Below are positions 52,552 through 62,335 of a stretch of DNA of 64,000 nt, piece by piece. Each line of letters opens with the position of its first letter. Within the stretch, counting starts at the first letter, position 1. The stretch comes from Paenibacillus kobensis NBRC 15729 (GTDB lineage: Bacteria > Bacillota > Bacilli > Paenibacillales > Paenibacillaceae). Both the position numbers and the translations under genes were made by a program. Where the stretch lies: NCBI RefSeq assembly GCF_004000825.1, contig NZ_BILZ01000021.1, positions 25,260-89,259 on the forward strand. The letters run 5' to 3'. The notes below the pieces were generated by a model. That model did no database searches. It was not told the origin of the DNA and was given only the letters and a program-made list of their open reading frames with translations.

Positions 52552-54210
52552 TTATTTCCCCGGATCGAACGAGCTTTTCAGCGAGACGATACGGTTGAAC
52601 ACCAGCTTGTCCGCGTTGGACAGCTTCGGATCGACGTTGTAATAGCCGTGGCGGAAGAATTGGAACTTGTCTCCGCCTGCCGAATCTGCCATCCCTTGCT
52701 CGACGAACCCTTGCAGCGTCTCGAGCGAGCCCGGATTGATCCGCTCCAGGAACGGCTTGTCCGCATTGGACTCGTCGTCAATGAGCAGCGGCTCGAAGTG
52801 GCGGAATTCCGCCGCTTTCGCTTGTGTCGCCTCTACCCAGTGGATCGTGCCCTTCACCTTGCGTCCTGTGAAGCCCGATCCGCTCTTCGTCTCCACATCG
52901 TACGTGCAGCGCAGCTCGATTACTTCGCCGGCGTCGTTCTTAACCACTTCCTCGCACTTGATGAAGTACGCATGCTTGAGACGCACCTCATTGCCAGGGA
53001 ACAAGCGGTGGTACTTCGGCGGCGGCACTTCCATAAAGTCGTCCTGCTCGATATAGATTTCGCGGGAGAATGGAATCATCCGCGTACCCATCTCTTCGTT
53101 CTCCGAGTTGTTCTCGGCTTCGAGCATTTCGACTTGGCCTTCCGGATAGTTCGTAATGACGACCTTCAGCGGCCGGACGACTGCCATCGAGCGCAGCGTC
53201 TTCAGCTTCAAGTCCTCCCGGATAAAATGCTCCAGCATCCGCTCGTCGACCAAGCTGTTCGCCCGCGCGACACCGATCTCCCGGCAGAAGGCGCGAAGCG
53301 CTTCCGGCGTAAAGCCGCGGCGGCGCAGTCCGCTGATCGTCGGCATGCGGGGATCGTCCCAGCCGTCGACGACGCCTCCGTCAACAAGCGATTTCAAATA
53401 CCGCTTGCTCATAATCGTATTCGTAATGTTCAGGCGCGCGAACTCATATTGGCGCGGAGTCGATTCCATCTCGCATTCCGCTACCGCCCAATCATAGAGC
53501 GGACGATGGTCTTCGAATTCGAGCGTGCAGATAGAGTGCGTTATGCCTTCGATTGCATCGCTGATCGGGTGCGCGTAATCGTACATCGGATAGATGCACC
53601 AAGCGTCGCCCGTCCGGTGATGATGCGCGTGGGCAATCCGGTACAGCACCGGGTCACGCAGCGTGATGTTCGGGGAAGCCATGTCGATCTTCGCCCGCAG
53701 CACCCGCTCGCCGTCCTTGAACTCGCCCGCGCGCATACGCGCGAACAGATCCAGGTTCTCTTCGACGCTGCGGCTGCGGTAAGGGCTCTCTTGGCCCGGC
53801 TCCGTCAGCGTGCCGCGCGTCTCGCGCATTTGCTCCGCAGACAAGTCACACACATACGCTTTGCCTTTCTTAATAAGCAGCACGGCGCGGTTGTACAATT
53901 CTTCGAAATAATCAGAAGCGAACCGAAGCTCGTCCCATTCGAAGCCGAGCCACTGCACGTCTTCCTTAATCGATTCGACGTATTCCGTATCTTCCTTCAG
54001 CGGATTCGTATCGTCGAAACGCAAATTCGTCCGTCCTTTGAATTCGTCTGCCAATTCGAAATTGAGGCAGATCGATTTCGCGTGGCCGATATGAAGATAA
54101 CCGTTCGGCTCAGGCGGGAAACGGGTGACGATCTCGCTGACCGTCCCTTTGTTCAGATCTTCAACAACGATATTTCGGATGAAGTTCGAGGATGCAGTTT
54201 TATTTTCCAT
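52552..54210 (-). CDS. glnS: glutaminyl-tRNA synthetase
   Basis: The ATG at 54210 with AAAGG nine bases upstream gives 552 residues. The class I HIGH motif is in [21 protein letters not shown] follows, and the KMSKS loop is TIMSKRYL. The C-terminal anticodon-binding beta-barrels are present, as in GlnS, and the protein is not a truncated GluRS-like form. It charges tRNA-Gln directly. Many Firmicutes lack GlnRS and use Glu-tRNA-Gln amidotransferase, so its presence is a lineage marker. The gene is convergent with the glycan ligase-like gene. Confidence 0.95.
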   Translation of the reverse strand: MENKTASSNFIRNIVVEDLNKGTVSEIVTRFPPEPNGYLHIGHAKSICLNFELADEFKGRTNLRFDDTNPLKEDTEYVESIKEDVQWLGFEWDELRFASDYFEELYNRAVLLIKKGKAYVCDLSAEQMRETRGTLTEPGQESPYRSRSVEENLDLFARMRAGEFKDGERVLRAKIDMASPNITLRDPVLYRIAHAHHHRTGDAWCIYPMYDYAHPISDAIEGITHSICTLEFEDHRPLYDWAVAECEMESTPRQYEFARLNITNTIMSKRYLKSLVDGGVVDGWDDPRMPTISGLRRRGFTPEALRAFCREIGVARANSLVDERMLEHFIREDLKLKTLRSMAVVRPLKVVITNYPEGQVEMLEAENNSENEEMGTRMIPFSREIYIEQDDFMEVPPPKYHRLFPGNEVRLKHAYFIKCEEVVKNDAGEVIELRCTYDVETKSGSGFTGRKVKGTIHWVEATQAKAAEFRHFEPLLIDDESNADKPFLERINPGSLETLQGFVEQGMADSAGGDKFQFFRHGYYNVDPKLSNADKLVFNRIVSLKSSFDPGK

Positions 54211-54248
54211 AGCGACCAACCTTTCCTGCAGCAAGTTCCTATCCTCTT

Positions 54249-54277
54249 ATAATACACAAATCGCTAGCCTTTTATAA
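54249..54277 (-). promoter_or_regulatory. possible promoter of glnS
   Basis: On the minus strand TTATAA (54272-54277) and TATTAT (54249-54254) are 17 bases apart. The -10 box is good and the -35 poor. Confidence 0.4.
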
Positions 54278-54311
54278 ATAGGAACGATGAAATATTACAG
54301 CCAGGGACCGA

Positions 54312-54354
54312 TTGACGCTAAGACGAACGCATGCATATAATTAGCTTAGCTAAG
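54312..54354 (+). promoter_or_regulatory. promoter and palindromic operator of the MarR/ABC-exporter operon
   Basis: TTGACG (54312-54317) and TATAAT (54336-54341) are 18 bases apart. Immediately after the -10 box, over the expected start site, lies the perfect palindrome CTTAGCTAAG (54345-54354) within TTAGCTTAGCTAA. Its position fits autorepression by the MarR protein encoded downstream. Confidence 0.65.
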
Positions 54355-54395
54355 TAAAATATATAATTATTCTATGAAAGGAGGAAGTAAATCGA

Positions 54396-54881
54396 TTGGA
54401 TGAACCTCTGCAACTTTCCCATGATCTGATCCGCTCGCTGCGCCAATTCAAGCAATTGAATTGGACCGGCCTAACGGCGGGCGACGGTTATACGAAGAGC
54501 GAAACGATACTGTTGTTTCATGCGCGCCGCTGCACGAAGTCAGAGCCGGAAGGCCCCAAGGCATCCGATCTGGCCCGTTCGCTCGGCGTCACTATGCCGA
54601 CCGTTACGCAGATGGTCAACGTGCTTGAAGCCCGCGGCCTGCTTGAACGCCATCGTGATCCGAACGACCGGCGTGCCGTGCGCATTCGGCTGACGCCGGA
54701 AGGCGAACAGACAACGATCCGCGCGCAGACCGTCATGTTGGAGACGGTCACGAAACTAGCTTCCCATCTCGGCCATGACCGGAGCCGCCAGCTCGTCTCG
54801 CTGCTCGATGATGTATTCCAGTTCTATGAGCACAACGCCGCCGCTTGCACGGCTGCTGACCGGACGACAGATGAAACGTAG
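54396..54881 (+). CDS. MarR-family transcriptional regulator
   Basis: A 161-residue winged-helix repressor. The start is TTG with AAAGGAGG upstream. The DNA-binding part has KASDLARSLGVTMPTVTQMV (recognition helix) and the wing HRDPNDRRAVRIRLTPEG with the conserved D-x-R-x-x-R pattern. Flanking helices would form the dimer and ligand pocket. It lies 46 bases upstream of two ABC exporter genes and downstream of a promoter with a palindromic operator, so it probably represses its own operon until a toxic substrate binds. Confidence 0.9.
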   Translation: MDEPLQLSHDLIRSLRQFKQLNWTGLTAGDGYTKSETILLFHARRCTKSEPEGPKASDLARSLGVTMPTVTQMVNVLEARGLLERHRDPNDRRAVRIRLTPEGEQTTIRAQTVMLETVTKLASHLGHDRSRQLVSLLDDVFQFYEHNAAACTAADRTTDET

Positions 54882-54927
54882 AAGCCAGGCGCTCCCCCAC
54901 TACCTTTAATGAGGTGATTCGAACTTT

Positions 54928-56670
54928 ATGATGAAGCTTCTCCGTTATTTAAAACCGTACCGCGTTGCGGTACTGTTGGTCGTCCTATTCGTGTTTCTTC
55001 AATCTCTGTCCGACCTGTACTTGCCAACCTTGCTCGCCGACATTGTCGATAAGGGCGTCGTGACCGGTGACACGCCTTACATTTGGCGCATCGGCGGCTT
55101 CATGCTGCTCGTTGCACTCGGCGGCGCGGCCTGCTCGGTCGGCGCCAGCTACTTGTCAGCCAAGGCGGCGGGCGGCTTTGGCCGCGATCTGCGCAGCCGG
55201 CTGTTCGCCCATGTCGAGAAGTTCTCGCTGCACGAGTTCGACAAGATCGGCACCGCTTCGCTTATTACGCGGACGACGAACGATATTACGCAAGTGCAGC
55301 AAGTACTGACGATGATGATGCGGGTCATGGTTATGGCGCCGCTCATGTGCTTCGGCGGCATCATTATGGCGCTTTCGCGCGACGTTCAGCTGTCCACGAT
55401 TATTATTGCCATCGTGCCGGTTGTCGCGCTCATTATTTTAGTTGTAACCAGCCGGACGCTGCCGCTCTTCAAGCTGCAGCAAAAGCGGCTGGATCAGTTG
55501 AACCTTGTACTGCGCGAGCATCTGACCGGAATTCGGGTCATTCGCGCCTTCAACCGGACCGGCCATGAACAGCAACGGTTCACCGAAGCGAACCGTTCGC
55601 TGACGGATACGGCGGTCAAAGTGAACCGGATGATGGCGGCGCTGATGCCGCTTATGTTCCTGATCGTCAACTTCGCGAGCATCGCGATTCTTTGGTTCGG
55701 CGGCATGCGCATCGACAGCGGCGCGATGGAAGTCGGCGACCTGATGGCATTTATTCAATATGCATGGCAAATCCTATTTGCCCTTATGTTCGCCTCCATG
55801 ATGTTCGTCATGGTACCGCGCGCTACCGCATCCGCAGCCCGCATTCAAGAAGTATTCAACCTGCAGCCGGACATTACCGACAAGCCGGACGCAGCGGCAC
55901 GCCCGAACGACAAGCAGAACGCCGTACGCGGCAATATTGAATTCCGCGGCGTTTCGTTCCGTTACCCTGGCGCCGAGATGCTCGCTCTTGAGAATATCAG
56001 CTTCCAGGCTTCGCCCGGCGAAGTAACCGCCATCATCGGCGGTACCGGCTCCGGCAAATCGACGATGATCAATCTCATTCCGCGATTCTATGACGCCAGC
56101 CAAGGGTCTGTGCTGATCGACGGTATCGATGTCCGCGAGATGACGCAGCAGCAGCTCCGTTCCTCTATCGGACTCGTTCCGCAGAAAGCGATGCTGTTCA
56201 CCGGCACGATCACGGACAATATCCGGTTCGGTTACGAAGAAGCAACCGACGAGGATATCCGCCATGCTGCCGAAGTAGCGCAAGCATCCGAATTCATCGG
56301 ACGGATGACGGACGGCTACCAGTCGACCATCTCGCAGGGCGGATCCAACGTATCCGGCGGCCAGAAACAAAGGTTGTCCATCGCGCGTGCTATCGTCCGC
56401 AAGCCGTCGATCTATCTGTTCGATGACAGCTTCTCAGCGCTTGATTTCAAGACCGACGCCAACCTGCGCGCCGCACTCCGTCCGGAGACGACTGACGCAA
56501 CCGTCATTATCGTTGCCCAGCGCGTCAGCACCGTCATGGACGCCGACCGCATCATCGTGCTCGACGACGGCCGCATCGCCGGCATCGGTACGCACCGCGA
56601 GCTGCTCGACAGCAATCCGGTCTACCGCGAAATCGTCACGTCGCAGCTGTCAGAGGAGGAGATCGCATGA
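54928..56670 (+). CDS. ABC exporter half-transporter with degenerate catalytic site (subunit A)
   Basis: A 580-residue type IV ABC protein with six N-terminal helices and a C-terminal ATPase. Walker A is GGTGSGKST and the signature is NVSGGQKQRLSIARA. The Walker B reads IYLFDDSFSALD, with aspartate in place of the catalytic glutamate, and the switch loop reads VAQRVST, with glutamine in place of histidine. This asymmetry is typical of heterodimeric exporters in which one ATP site does not hydrolyse efficiently. It overlaps the second subunit gene by four bases. Probable role is multidrug or toxic-compound efflux under MarR control. Confidence 0.91.
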   Translation: MMKLLRYLKPYRVAVLLVVLFVFLQSLSDLYLPTLLADIVDKGVVTGDTPYIWRIGGFMLLVALGGAACSVGASYLSAKAAGGFGRDLRSRLFAHVEKFSLHEFDKIGTASLITRTTNDITQVQQVLTMMMRVMVMAPLMCFGGIIMALSRDVQLSTIIIAIVPVVALIILVVTSRTLPLFKLQQKRLDQLNLVLREHLTGIRVIRAFNRTGHEQQRFTEANRSLTDTAVKVNRMMAALMPLMFLIVNFASIAILWFGGMRIDSGAMEVGDLMAFIQYAWQILFALMFASMMFVMVPRATASAARIQEVFNLQPDITDKPDAAARPNDKQNAVRGNIEFRGVSFRYPGAEMLALENISFQASPGEVTAIIGGTGSGKSTMINLIPRFYDASQGSVLIDGIDVREMTQQQLRSSIGLVPQKAMLFTGTITDNIRFGYEEATDEDIRHAAEVAQASEFIGRMTDGYQSTISQGGSNVSGGQKQRLSIARAIVRKPSIYLFDDSFSALDFKTDANLRAALRPETTDATVIIVAQRVSTVMDADRIIVLDDGRIAGIGTHRELLDSNPVYREIVTSQLSEEEIA

Positions 56671-58658
56671 GCATGAATCCATCGATGCGCAACATGATTC
56701 CGGAGCCCCGCCATTCGGCGGACCGGGGCGGCCAAGGCGGCCCGCGTCCAGGCGGCGGTCCAGGCGGTCCGGGCGGACGCCCTCCGCAAGGCGGCGGCAA
56801 TCCGATGGGCTTCGGCCCGCGCGGCGGCCCAGGCGGCATGATGATGCCCGGCCAGAAGGCCAAAAACTTTAAGGTCACGTTCCGCCGATTGCTCGGCTAT
56901 TTGCGGCCGCACCGGTTCTCGCTGCTGATCGTTTTTCTGACTGCGGTGCTCAGCACGGTGTTCTCCATTCTCGGACCGAAGATTATGGGCAAAGCAACAA
57001 CCAAGCTGTTCGATGGGCTCATGGCCAAAATCAACCACGAGCCTGGCGCCGCCATCGACTTCGACTCCATCAGCCGCATCTTAATTACATTAGGCGTGCT
57101 ATATATTATCAGTACGATATTCAGCTTCATCCAGCAGTACGTAATGGCTAGCGTTGCTCAGAAGACCGTATACGGCATACGCGAAGACGTCAACGCCAAG
57201 CTCGCCAAGCTGCCGCTTAAATTTTTTGACGGCCGCACGCACGGCGAAGTGCTCAGCCGCGCCGTCAACGACGTCGACAACATTAGCGGCACGCTGCAGC
57301 AGAGCTTAACGCAGTTCATTACGTCCATCGTGACGCTCATCGGTATCATTGTGATGATGCTGACGATCAGTCCGCTGCTGACCTTGATCACGATCATCAC
57401 GCTGCCCCTCAGCTTTATTGTAATCAAGATGGTCGCAGGGAAATCGCAGCAGCATTTCGTCGGCCAACAGAAGTCGCTCGGCGAACTGAACGGCCACGTC
57501 GAAGAGATGTTCACAGGCCATGCGATCGTCAAAGCGTTCGGCCGCGAAGACACAGCCGTCGCCAAATTCGACGCCGTGAACGAACGCCTGTACCAATCCG
57601 GTTGGCGCGCCCAGTTCATCTCCGGCGTGATTATGCCGCTGATGGGATTCATCGGCAACCTCGGTTACGTACTCGTCAGCGTGGTCGGCGGTATTCTCGT
57701 TCTGCATAAGACGATTACGGTCGGCGACGTTCAAGCGTTCATCTCGTACTCGCGCCAGTTCACCATGCCGATTACGCAAACTGCACAAATCGCCAACATC
57801 ATTCAGTCGACCATCGCTTCTGCAGAACGCGTATTCGAGCTGCTTGATGAAGAAGAGGAAGTACAGGAGCCGGCACGCTCATCCGCATCGCTTGCGAAAG
57901 CGTCGAAAGGCGAAGTTCGTTTCGAGCATGTGAAGTTCGGCTACAAGGAAGATGCCCCGCTCATGAACGATCTGAATATCGACGTCCAGCCAGGGCAGAC
58001 GATCGCGATCGTTGGTCCGACCGGCGCCGGCAAAACGACGCTCATCAACCTGCTCATGCGGTTCTACGAGCTGAGCGGCGGACGCATTACGGTCGACGGC
58101 ACAGACGTTACCGCCATGACCCGCGGCGAGCTGCGCAGCAACTTCGGCATGGTACTGCAGGATACATGGCTGTTCAACGGCACGATCCGGGACAACATCG
58201 CTTACGGACGCCAAGGCGCATCCGAGACGGACGTCGTCCGCGCCGCCAAGGCCGCGTATGCCGACCACTTCATCCGTACGCTGCCGGACGGCTACGATAC
58301 GGTGCTGAATGAGGAAGCATCGAACATTTCGCAAGGCCAGAAGCAGTTGCTCACAATCGCGCGCGCGATTCTCGCCGATCCGCAAATTCTTATTCTCGAC
58401 GAAGCGACAAGCAGCGTCGATACGCGGACCGAGGTGCATATTCAGCAGGCGATGAACGCCCTGATGGAAGGCCGCACGAGCTTCGTCATTGCTCACCGTC
58501 TGTCGACGATCCGCGATGCAGACCGCATTCTCGTCATGAATCAAGGTGCGGTCATCGAGCAAGGATCGCACGAAGAGCTTCTCGCGCAGCGCGGCTTCTA
58601 CGCCGACCTGTACGAGAGCCAATTTACCGGCCGCAAGAAGCAGCCGGAAGCGATCTAA
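56667..58658 (+). CDS. ABC exporter half-transporter with Gly/Pro-rich N-terminus (subunit B)
   Basis: A 663-residue partner of the preceding subunit. The first ~65 residues are a Gly/Pro/Arg/Met-rich tail (for example GGQGGPRPGGGPGGPGGRPP) that is probably disordered and cytoplasmic. Six membrane helices and an ATPase follow, with canonical GPTGAGKTT, NISQGQKQLLTIARA, ILILDEATSSVD and IAHRLST motifs. It would provide the active hydrolysis residues of the heterodimer. The tail is longer than in most relatives. The gene ends 36 bases before a bidirectional terminator. Confidence 0.91.
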   Translation: MSMNPSMRNMIPEPRHSADRGGQGGPRPGGGPGGPGGRPPQGGGNPMGFGPRGGPGGMMMPGQKAKNFKVTFRRLLGYLRPHRFSLLIVFLTAVLSTVFSILGPKIMGKATTKLFDGLMAKINHEPGAAIDFDSISRILITLGVLYIISTIFSFIQQYVMASVAQKTVYGIREDVNAKLAKLPLKFFDGRTHGEVLSRAVNDVDNISGTLQQSLTQFITSIVTLIGIIVMMLTISPLLTLITIITLPLSFIVIKMVAGKSQQHFVGQQKSLGELNGHVEEMFTGHAIVKAFGREDTAVAKFDAVNERLYQSGWRAQFISGVIMPLMGFIGNLGYVLVSVVGGILVLHKTITVGDVQAFISYSRQFTMPITQTAQIANIIQSTIASAERVFELLDEEEEVQEPARSSASLAKASKGEVRFEHVKFGYKEDAPLMNDLNIDVQPGQTIAIVGPTGAGKTTLINLLMRFYELSGGRITVDGTDVTAMTRGELRSNFGMVLQDTWLFNGTIRDNIAYGRQGASETDVVRAAKAAYADHFIRTLPDGYDTVLNEEASNISQGQKQLLTIARAILADPQILILDEATSSVDTRTEVHIQQAMNALMEGRTSFVIAHRLSTIRDADRILVMNQGAVIEQGSHEELLAQRGFYADLYESQFTGRKKQPEAI

Positions 58659-58694
58659 GAAGTCTGCCGAATCGTTTCTTTTACACAGCGGACC

Positions 58695-58748
58695 AACAAA
58701 AGGGCATTTCACTGTCATCGAAGGATGACGGCGAAATGCCCTTTTGTT
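58695..58748. terminator. bidirectional intrinsic terminator
   Basis: AACAAAAGGGCATTTC pairs with GAAATGCCCTTTTGTT, the stem continuing through GTCATC and GATGAC to a four-base loop. T-rich arms occur in both directions. It separates the convergent ABC exporter operon and transporter gene. Confidence 0.9.
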
Positions 58749-58758
58749 ATGCCAGCCG

Positions 58759-60126
58759 CTAGAATTTCAATATGCCCGACGAATGCAAGAACACAAGCAC
58801 GATCAACAATGGCGCAACGTAGCGGAGGATGAACAGCCATACGATAAACCACCCCGCCGTAAGCCCCGCTTCTCTCCCCGCATCCCGCCATACATATCCG
58901 ACGAATACGGTAACGATAAGCCCGCCTAACGGAAGAATAATGTTCGACGCGATGAAATCGGTCCAATCGAAGAACGAGCGCGGCCCCCAGTGAAGTCCTC
59001 CGACTGCCCCGCCGACAGATATCGCCGACGGGATGCCGACTAGGAAGCAGAGAACGGACGTCACGATGGTCGCTTTCGGCCTTCCCCAGCGCCACCGGTC
59101 CATAGAGTAAGCGACAGGCACCTCAAGCAGGGATACGCAGGAAGTCAGCGCGGCGATGGCAAGCAGAATGAAGAACAACCCGCCGAACAGCCAGCCCGCC
59201 GGCATGGCAGAGAAAGCGGCGGGAAGCGCGATGAACGCCAAGCCCGGCCCTTGCCCCGGCTCAATGCCGAACGCGAACGTCGTCGGGAAGATAATGAGCC
59301 CCGCAAGGAGCGCGTACAGCAAATCCCCGCCTCCGACAGCCAACGCTGCCGATCCGAGCGACTGCTGCCGATCCATATATGCGCCGTACGTAAGCATCGT
59401 CCCCATTCCAAGCGAGAGCGAGAAGAACGCATGGCCAAGCGCCACGAGCACCGACTCGTTCGTCAGCTTGCTGAAGTCCGGCTTTAAGAAAAATTCGACC
59501 CCCGCCCCGGCCCCATCCAACATAAGCACGCGCACCATCAGGAAGAGCAGGATGACAACAAGCGAAGGAATTAATATTTTGTTGAACTTCTCGATGCCCG
59601 ACGCGCCGCGAAGTACGATCCAGCCCGTAATGAGCATGACGACAAGCTGCCACATCACCGGCAGAAAGCCGCCGATGAAATCGAAGAATTCGCCGGCGAA
59701 ATCCGTCCCTTCGCCAAGCGCTCTGCTGAACGTAAGCACGCCATAATGAAGCGTCCACCCCGCCACGACGGCGTAGAACGACATAATGAAGAACGCGCCG
59801 ATGATGGAGAGCAGCCCGAAGCCTCCCCATATTTTTTGGCCGCTGAGCCTGACCAACGCAACCGCTGGACTGCCTCGCCCGCCCCGTCCGATCGCCATTT
59901 CCGCCAGGAGCACCGGAATCCCGATAAGCAGCAGACAGATAGTGAATAGCAGGAAGAAGGCCGCTCCTCCGTACAGGCCGGTTATGTATGGAAACTTCCA
60001 CATGTTGCCGAGACCAACCGAACTTCCGATTGCCGCAAAAATAAACCCCGACCGCGAGAAACGTTCCGCCTTCCCTCCGGCTTTATCATCGCCAGAATCT
60101 GCTGACGGCCTCTTGAAGTCGTCCAC
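58759..60126 (-). CDS. sodium-dependent transporter, neurotransmitter:sodium symporter family
   Basis: A 455-residue integral membrane protein with about eleven or twelve helices. The first helix region SGFIFAAIGSSVGLGNMWKF and the following PYITGLYGGAAFFLLF are hallmark NSS sequences with the unwound sodium/substrate site of LeuT-type proteins. Sequences such as LSLGMGTMLTYGAYMDRQQS and SLLEVPVAYSMD fit the YhdH-like bacterial branch. It probably imports an amino acid or related solute using a sodium gradient. The start is GTG after GAGG. It is a single gene bounded by the bidirectional terminator. Confidence 0.92.
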   Translation of the reverse strand: MDDFKRPSADSGDDKAGGKAERFSRSGFIFAAIGSSVGLGNMWKFPYITGLYGGAAFFLLFTICLLLIGIPVLLAEMAIGRGGRGSPAVALVRLSGQKIWGGFGLLSIIGAFFIMSFYAVVAGWTLHYGVLTFSRALGEGTDFAGEFFDFIGGFLPVMWQLVVMLITGWIVLRGASGIEKFNKILIPSLVVILLFLMVRVLMLDGAGAGVEFFLKPDFSKLTNESVLVALGHAFFSLSLGMGTMLTYGAYMDRQQSLGSAALAVGGGDLLYALLAGLIIFPTTFAFGIEPGQGPGLAFIALPAAFSAMPAGWLFGGLFFILLAIAALTSCVSLLEVPVAYSMDRWRWGRPKATIVTSVLCFLVGIPSAISVGGAVGGLHWGPRSFFDWTDFIASNIILPLGGLIVTVFVGYVWRDAGREAGLTAGWFIVWLFILRYVAPLLIVLVFLHSSGILKF

Positions 60127-60339
60127 CCTACCACCTCATCGCAACTGCTATTCCAATAGTCGTATTATCTCCACTTATCTCCAATCAATTCCAATCCAGT
60201 CCGCTGCCAACGCACCATCCCCGGCATTCGCCCATACAATGCAATTGACGTAGGATTCGATAGAGCCATACAGCCGCCGCCGAAATAACGCCCGTGAAGT
60301 ATAAACCTATCCTCCTCGGAATTGGAGGCGCAATCGTTA

Positions 60340-61614
60340 ATGACGATCTCCCGCATCACCCAAGCATGGCCCTCGGTCATCGTGTTTCCCGATCTTGCCT
60401 GGAACCGTTCGCCCTTTGCCGCCCCTCTGCAGTCGATCACGGCCAAACATCGGATCGGCTGGGTGACGAACCGTCCCGACCGGACGCTTGAAGACGCACC
60501 GCCTTGCATAACGCCGCTCTCCTTGGCCGACTGCGATCATGTCGACTGGAGCAAGGCGACCGCCATCGTGCTTCATCCATACTGGGCTCCTTTCCTGCTT
60601 CCCCGCCGCCCTCGGCTGCTTGGCTTCTGCACGTCAGGCCAGAGCCAGCCGGGAGGAACCGATGAACATGCGGACAAATGGCGGGACCGCCTTAGCGGGG
60701 AAGCCTCTTTCGTGCTTACATCATCGGAGCCTTACTATTTGGATCTGGCATTCCGCCGCGACGGCGTGTTCGTTATGGACGGCGCAGATGATACGTCCGA
60801 TTGGTTCGCTCTTCAGGCGCTCCTGTGGGCGGCGGACGGAACCGATCCGCTGCCGCTTGCAAGACTGCAGCAGCAACGCCGGGAAGCCGCTTACCGCGAG
60901 CGAATCGCCGTGGCTGGCGACAATGCGGTAATATCCTTCTACCGGTCCGTCTACTTATACTTGCTCGGCGACGCCTCGCAGGCGCAGAAGGAGCTGCTTT
61001 GCGCATTCGAGCAGGCCGTGCTCAGCGGCGACGAACACTCGCTTTCGGATATTTACCGGTTCCGCTCGGCCATCCAGACGGCGCTCGGCCAGACGGCGGA
61101 AGCGGCCATGACGTATGAGACGACAGCTGTAACCGACCAGGAGCGAACGAATGCCGCGCAATTGCGCCTGCGGCTGGAGGCAGGACAGACGGACATCGCC
61201 GCCGCGATGCTGTTAAGGTGGAATGACGATCATCGGGGGGCTGTGGCCCGGCTGGAGAAGCTGCTGCAGACGGAGACGGCAGAGGAGGAGGCGTCGGATG
61301 CAGCAGGTGCAGCAACTGCGGAACGAACAGCGTTCATTCAACAACTGCTGATCGATTCATTGCTGCAAGCGGGGCGTATCCGGCAGGCGAACGCTCATCT
61401 GGCGGAGTGGCGTACGTTCAAGGTGAGAGACCGGTGCGAATACGAGCTGCTGCGCGGCACCGCCCGCTTGTATGAGGGACGGCGGCTTAAGGCGGTTCGC
61501 GCGTTCTTGCGTGCAGCCGAGCTGCGCCATGATGCGATCGGCGCATTGTCCGAGCTGGCGCATATCGATGCCGCAGCGAAGCGGCTGGCCGAAGGAGAGA
61601 GCAGTCATGCGTAG
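60340..61614 (+). CDS. GT4-like N-terminal domain plus TPR-like protein, unknown function
   Basis: The ATG at 60340 follows GGAGG; the upstream TTG at 60322 lies within that site. The 424-residue product begins like the acceptor domain of a GT4 transferase (WPSVIVFPDLAWNRSPFAAP; later SFVLTSSEPYYLDLAFRRDG and VFVMDGADDTSDWF), but no donor-binding EX7E domain follows. Instead residues about 195-424 are helical repeats rich in Ala, Leu, Arg and Glu, TPR-like. It overlaps the next GT2 gene by eight bases, so the three genes form an operon. It may be a scaffold or regulator for the two transferases. Confidence 0.75.
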   Translation: MTISRITQAWPSVIVFPDLAWNRSPFAAPLQSITAKHRIGWVTNRPDRTLEDAPPCITPLSLADCDHVDWSKATAIVLHPYWAPFLLPRRPRLLGFCTSGQSQPGGTDEHADKWRDRLSGEASFVLTSSEPYYLDLAFRRDGVFVMDGADDTSDWFALQALLWAADGTDPLPLARLQQQRREAAYRERIAVAGDNAVISFYRSVYLYLLGDASQAQKELLCAFEQAVLSGDEHSLSDIYRFRSAIQTALGQTAEAAMTYETTAVTDQERTNAAQLRLRLEAGQTDIAAAMLLRWNDDHRGAVARLEKLLQTETAEEEASDAAGAATAERTAFIQQLLIDSLLQAGRIRQANAHLAEWRTFKVRDRCEYELLRGTARLYEGRRLKAVRAFLRAAELRHDAIGALSELAHIDAAAKRLAEGESSHA

Positions 61615-62332
61615 CGTGCGCAAGCCGTCCGATAACAAGCTGACCGTCATGATGCAGGTGCGCAACGAACGCGGCCGATATCTGGAAGCATCGCTTACCG
61701 AGCTATCCGAGCTTGCCGACGAGATCGTCATCGTTGACGATGCGAGCACGGACGGCACGCCGGAGCTGTGCCGCTCGTTCCCGAAAGTGGTCCGGCTCGT
61801 CGAGCTGCGGCGGCCGATGTTCGCAGAGGAATGGAAGCTCCGCTCCTTGCTATGGGAGACGGCGGTGTCGACCGAGCCCGATTGGCTGCTCGCGATCGAC
61901 GCCGACGAATTTCTGGAACGCCGCGCCGGCCGCCAGCTCCGTGAGCTGATCAATCAGGACCGTTACGATTGGGCAGCGCTGCGCATGTACGATTTCTGGG
62001 GATCGCTGACGCATTACCGCGACGACATGTGGTGGAATTTGCACCGCCGGCATACCATGATGCTTGTCCGGTATATTCCCGGTTATCACTATGCCTACCC
62101 GCGATGGGACCACCACGTTCCGCGTCTCCCGTACACCTGCGCAGCGCTGCCGGGAGTGCGCACCGAGCTTCGCGCGAAGCATTACGGCTGGGCAGGAAGC
62201 CAAGAAGAACGCGAGGCCAAATACGAACGGTACAAACGGATGGATCCGGACGGACGATGGGGCAGCATCGACCAGTACGAATCGATACTGGATCCTGCGC
62301 CGAACTTGATCCGGTGGAGCGAGGAGGAGTGA
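61607..62332 (+). CDS. glycosyltransferase family 2
   Basis: The ATG at 61607 is preceded by AAGGAGAG, giving 241 residues starting MRSVRKPSDNKLTVMMQVRN; longer frames run antiparallel to nothing useful and overlap the previous gene. LTVMMQVRNERGRYLEASLT, IVDDASTDGTPELC and the metal site LLAIDADEFLERRA are GT2 features of the type found in SPBc2/spore-type glycosyltransferases. The gene is coupled to the preceding TPR gene and lies three bases before the GT4 gene. Acceptor could be protein or glycan; unknown. Confidence 0.85.
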   Translation: MRSVRKPSDNKLTVMMQVRNERGRYLEASLTELSELADEIVIVDDASTDGTPELCRSFPKVVRLVELRRPMFAEEWKLRSLLWETAVSTEPDWLLAIDADEFLERRAGRQLRELINQDRYDWAALRMYDFWGSLTHYRDDMWWNLHRRHTMMLVRYIPGYHYAYPRWDHHVPRLPYTCAALPGVRTELRAKHYGWAGSQEEREAKYERYKRMDPDGRWGSIDQYESILDPAPNLIRWSEEE

Positions 62333-62335
62333 TGG

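Noticed and set aside
52648..54252. 534-codon plus-strand open frame
   Set aside because: It is the antisense shadow of glnS; no ribosome site, biased composition, and the minus-strand product is unmistakably GlnRS.
55083..55568. Alternative frames inside the ABC exporter genes
   Set aside because: High-GC shadow frames; the annotated frames contain complete ABC motifs.
61472..61606. Upstream extension of the GT2 frame
   Set aside because: It overlaps 135 bases of the TPR gene in another frame; the ATG at 61607 has an excellent ribosome site.
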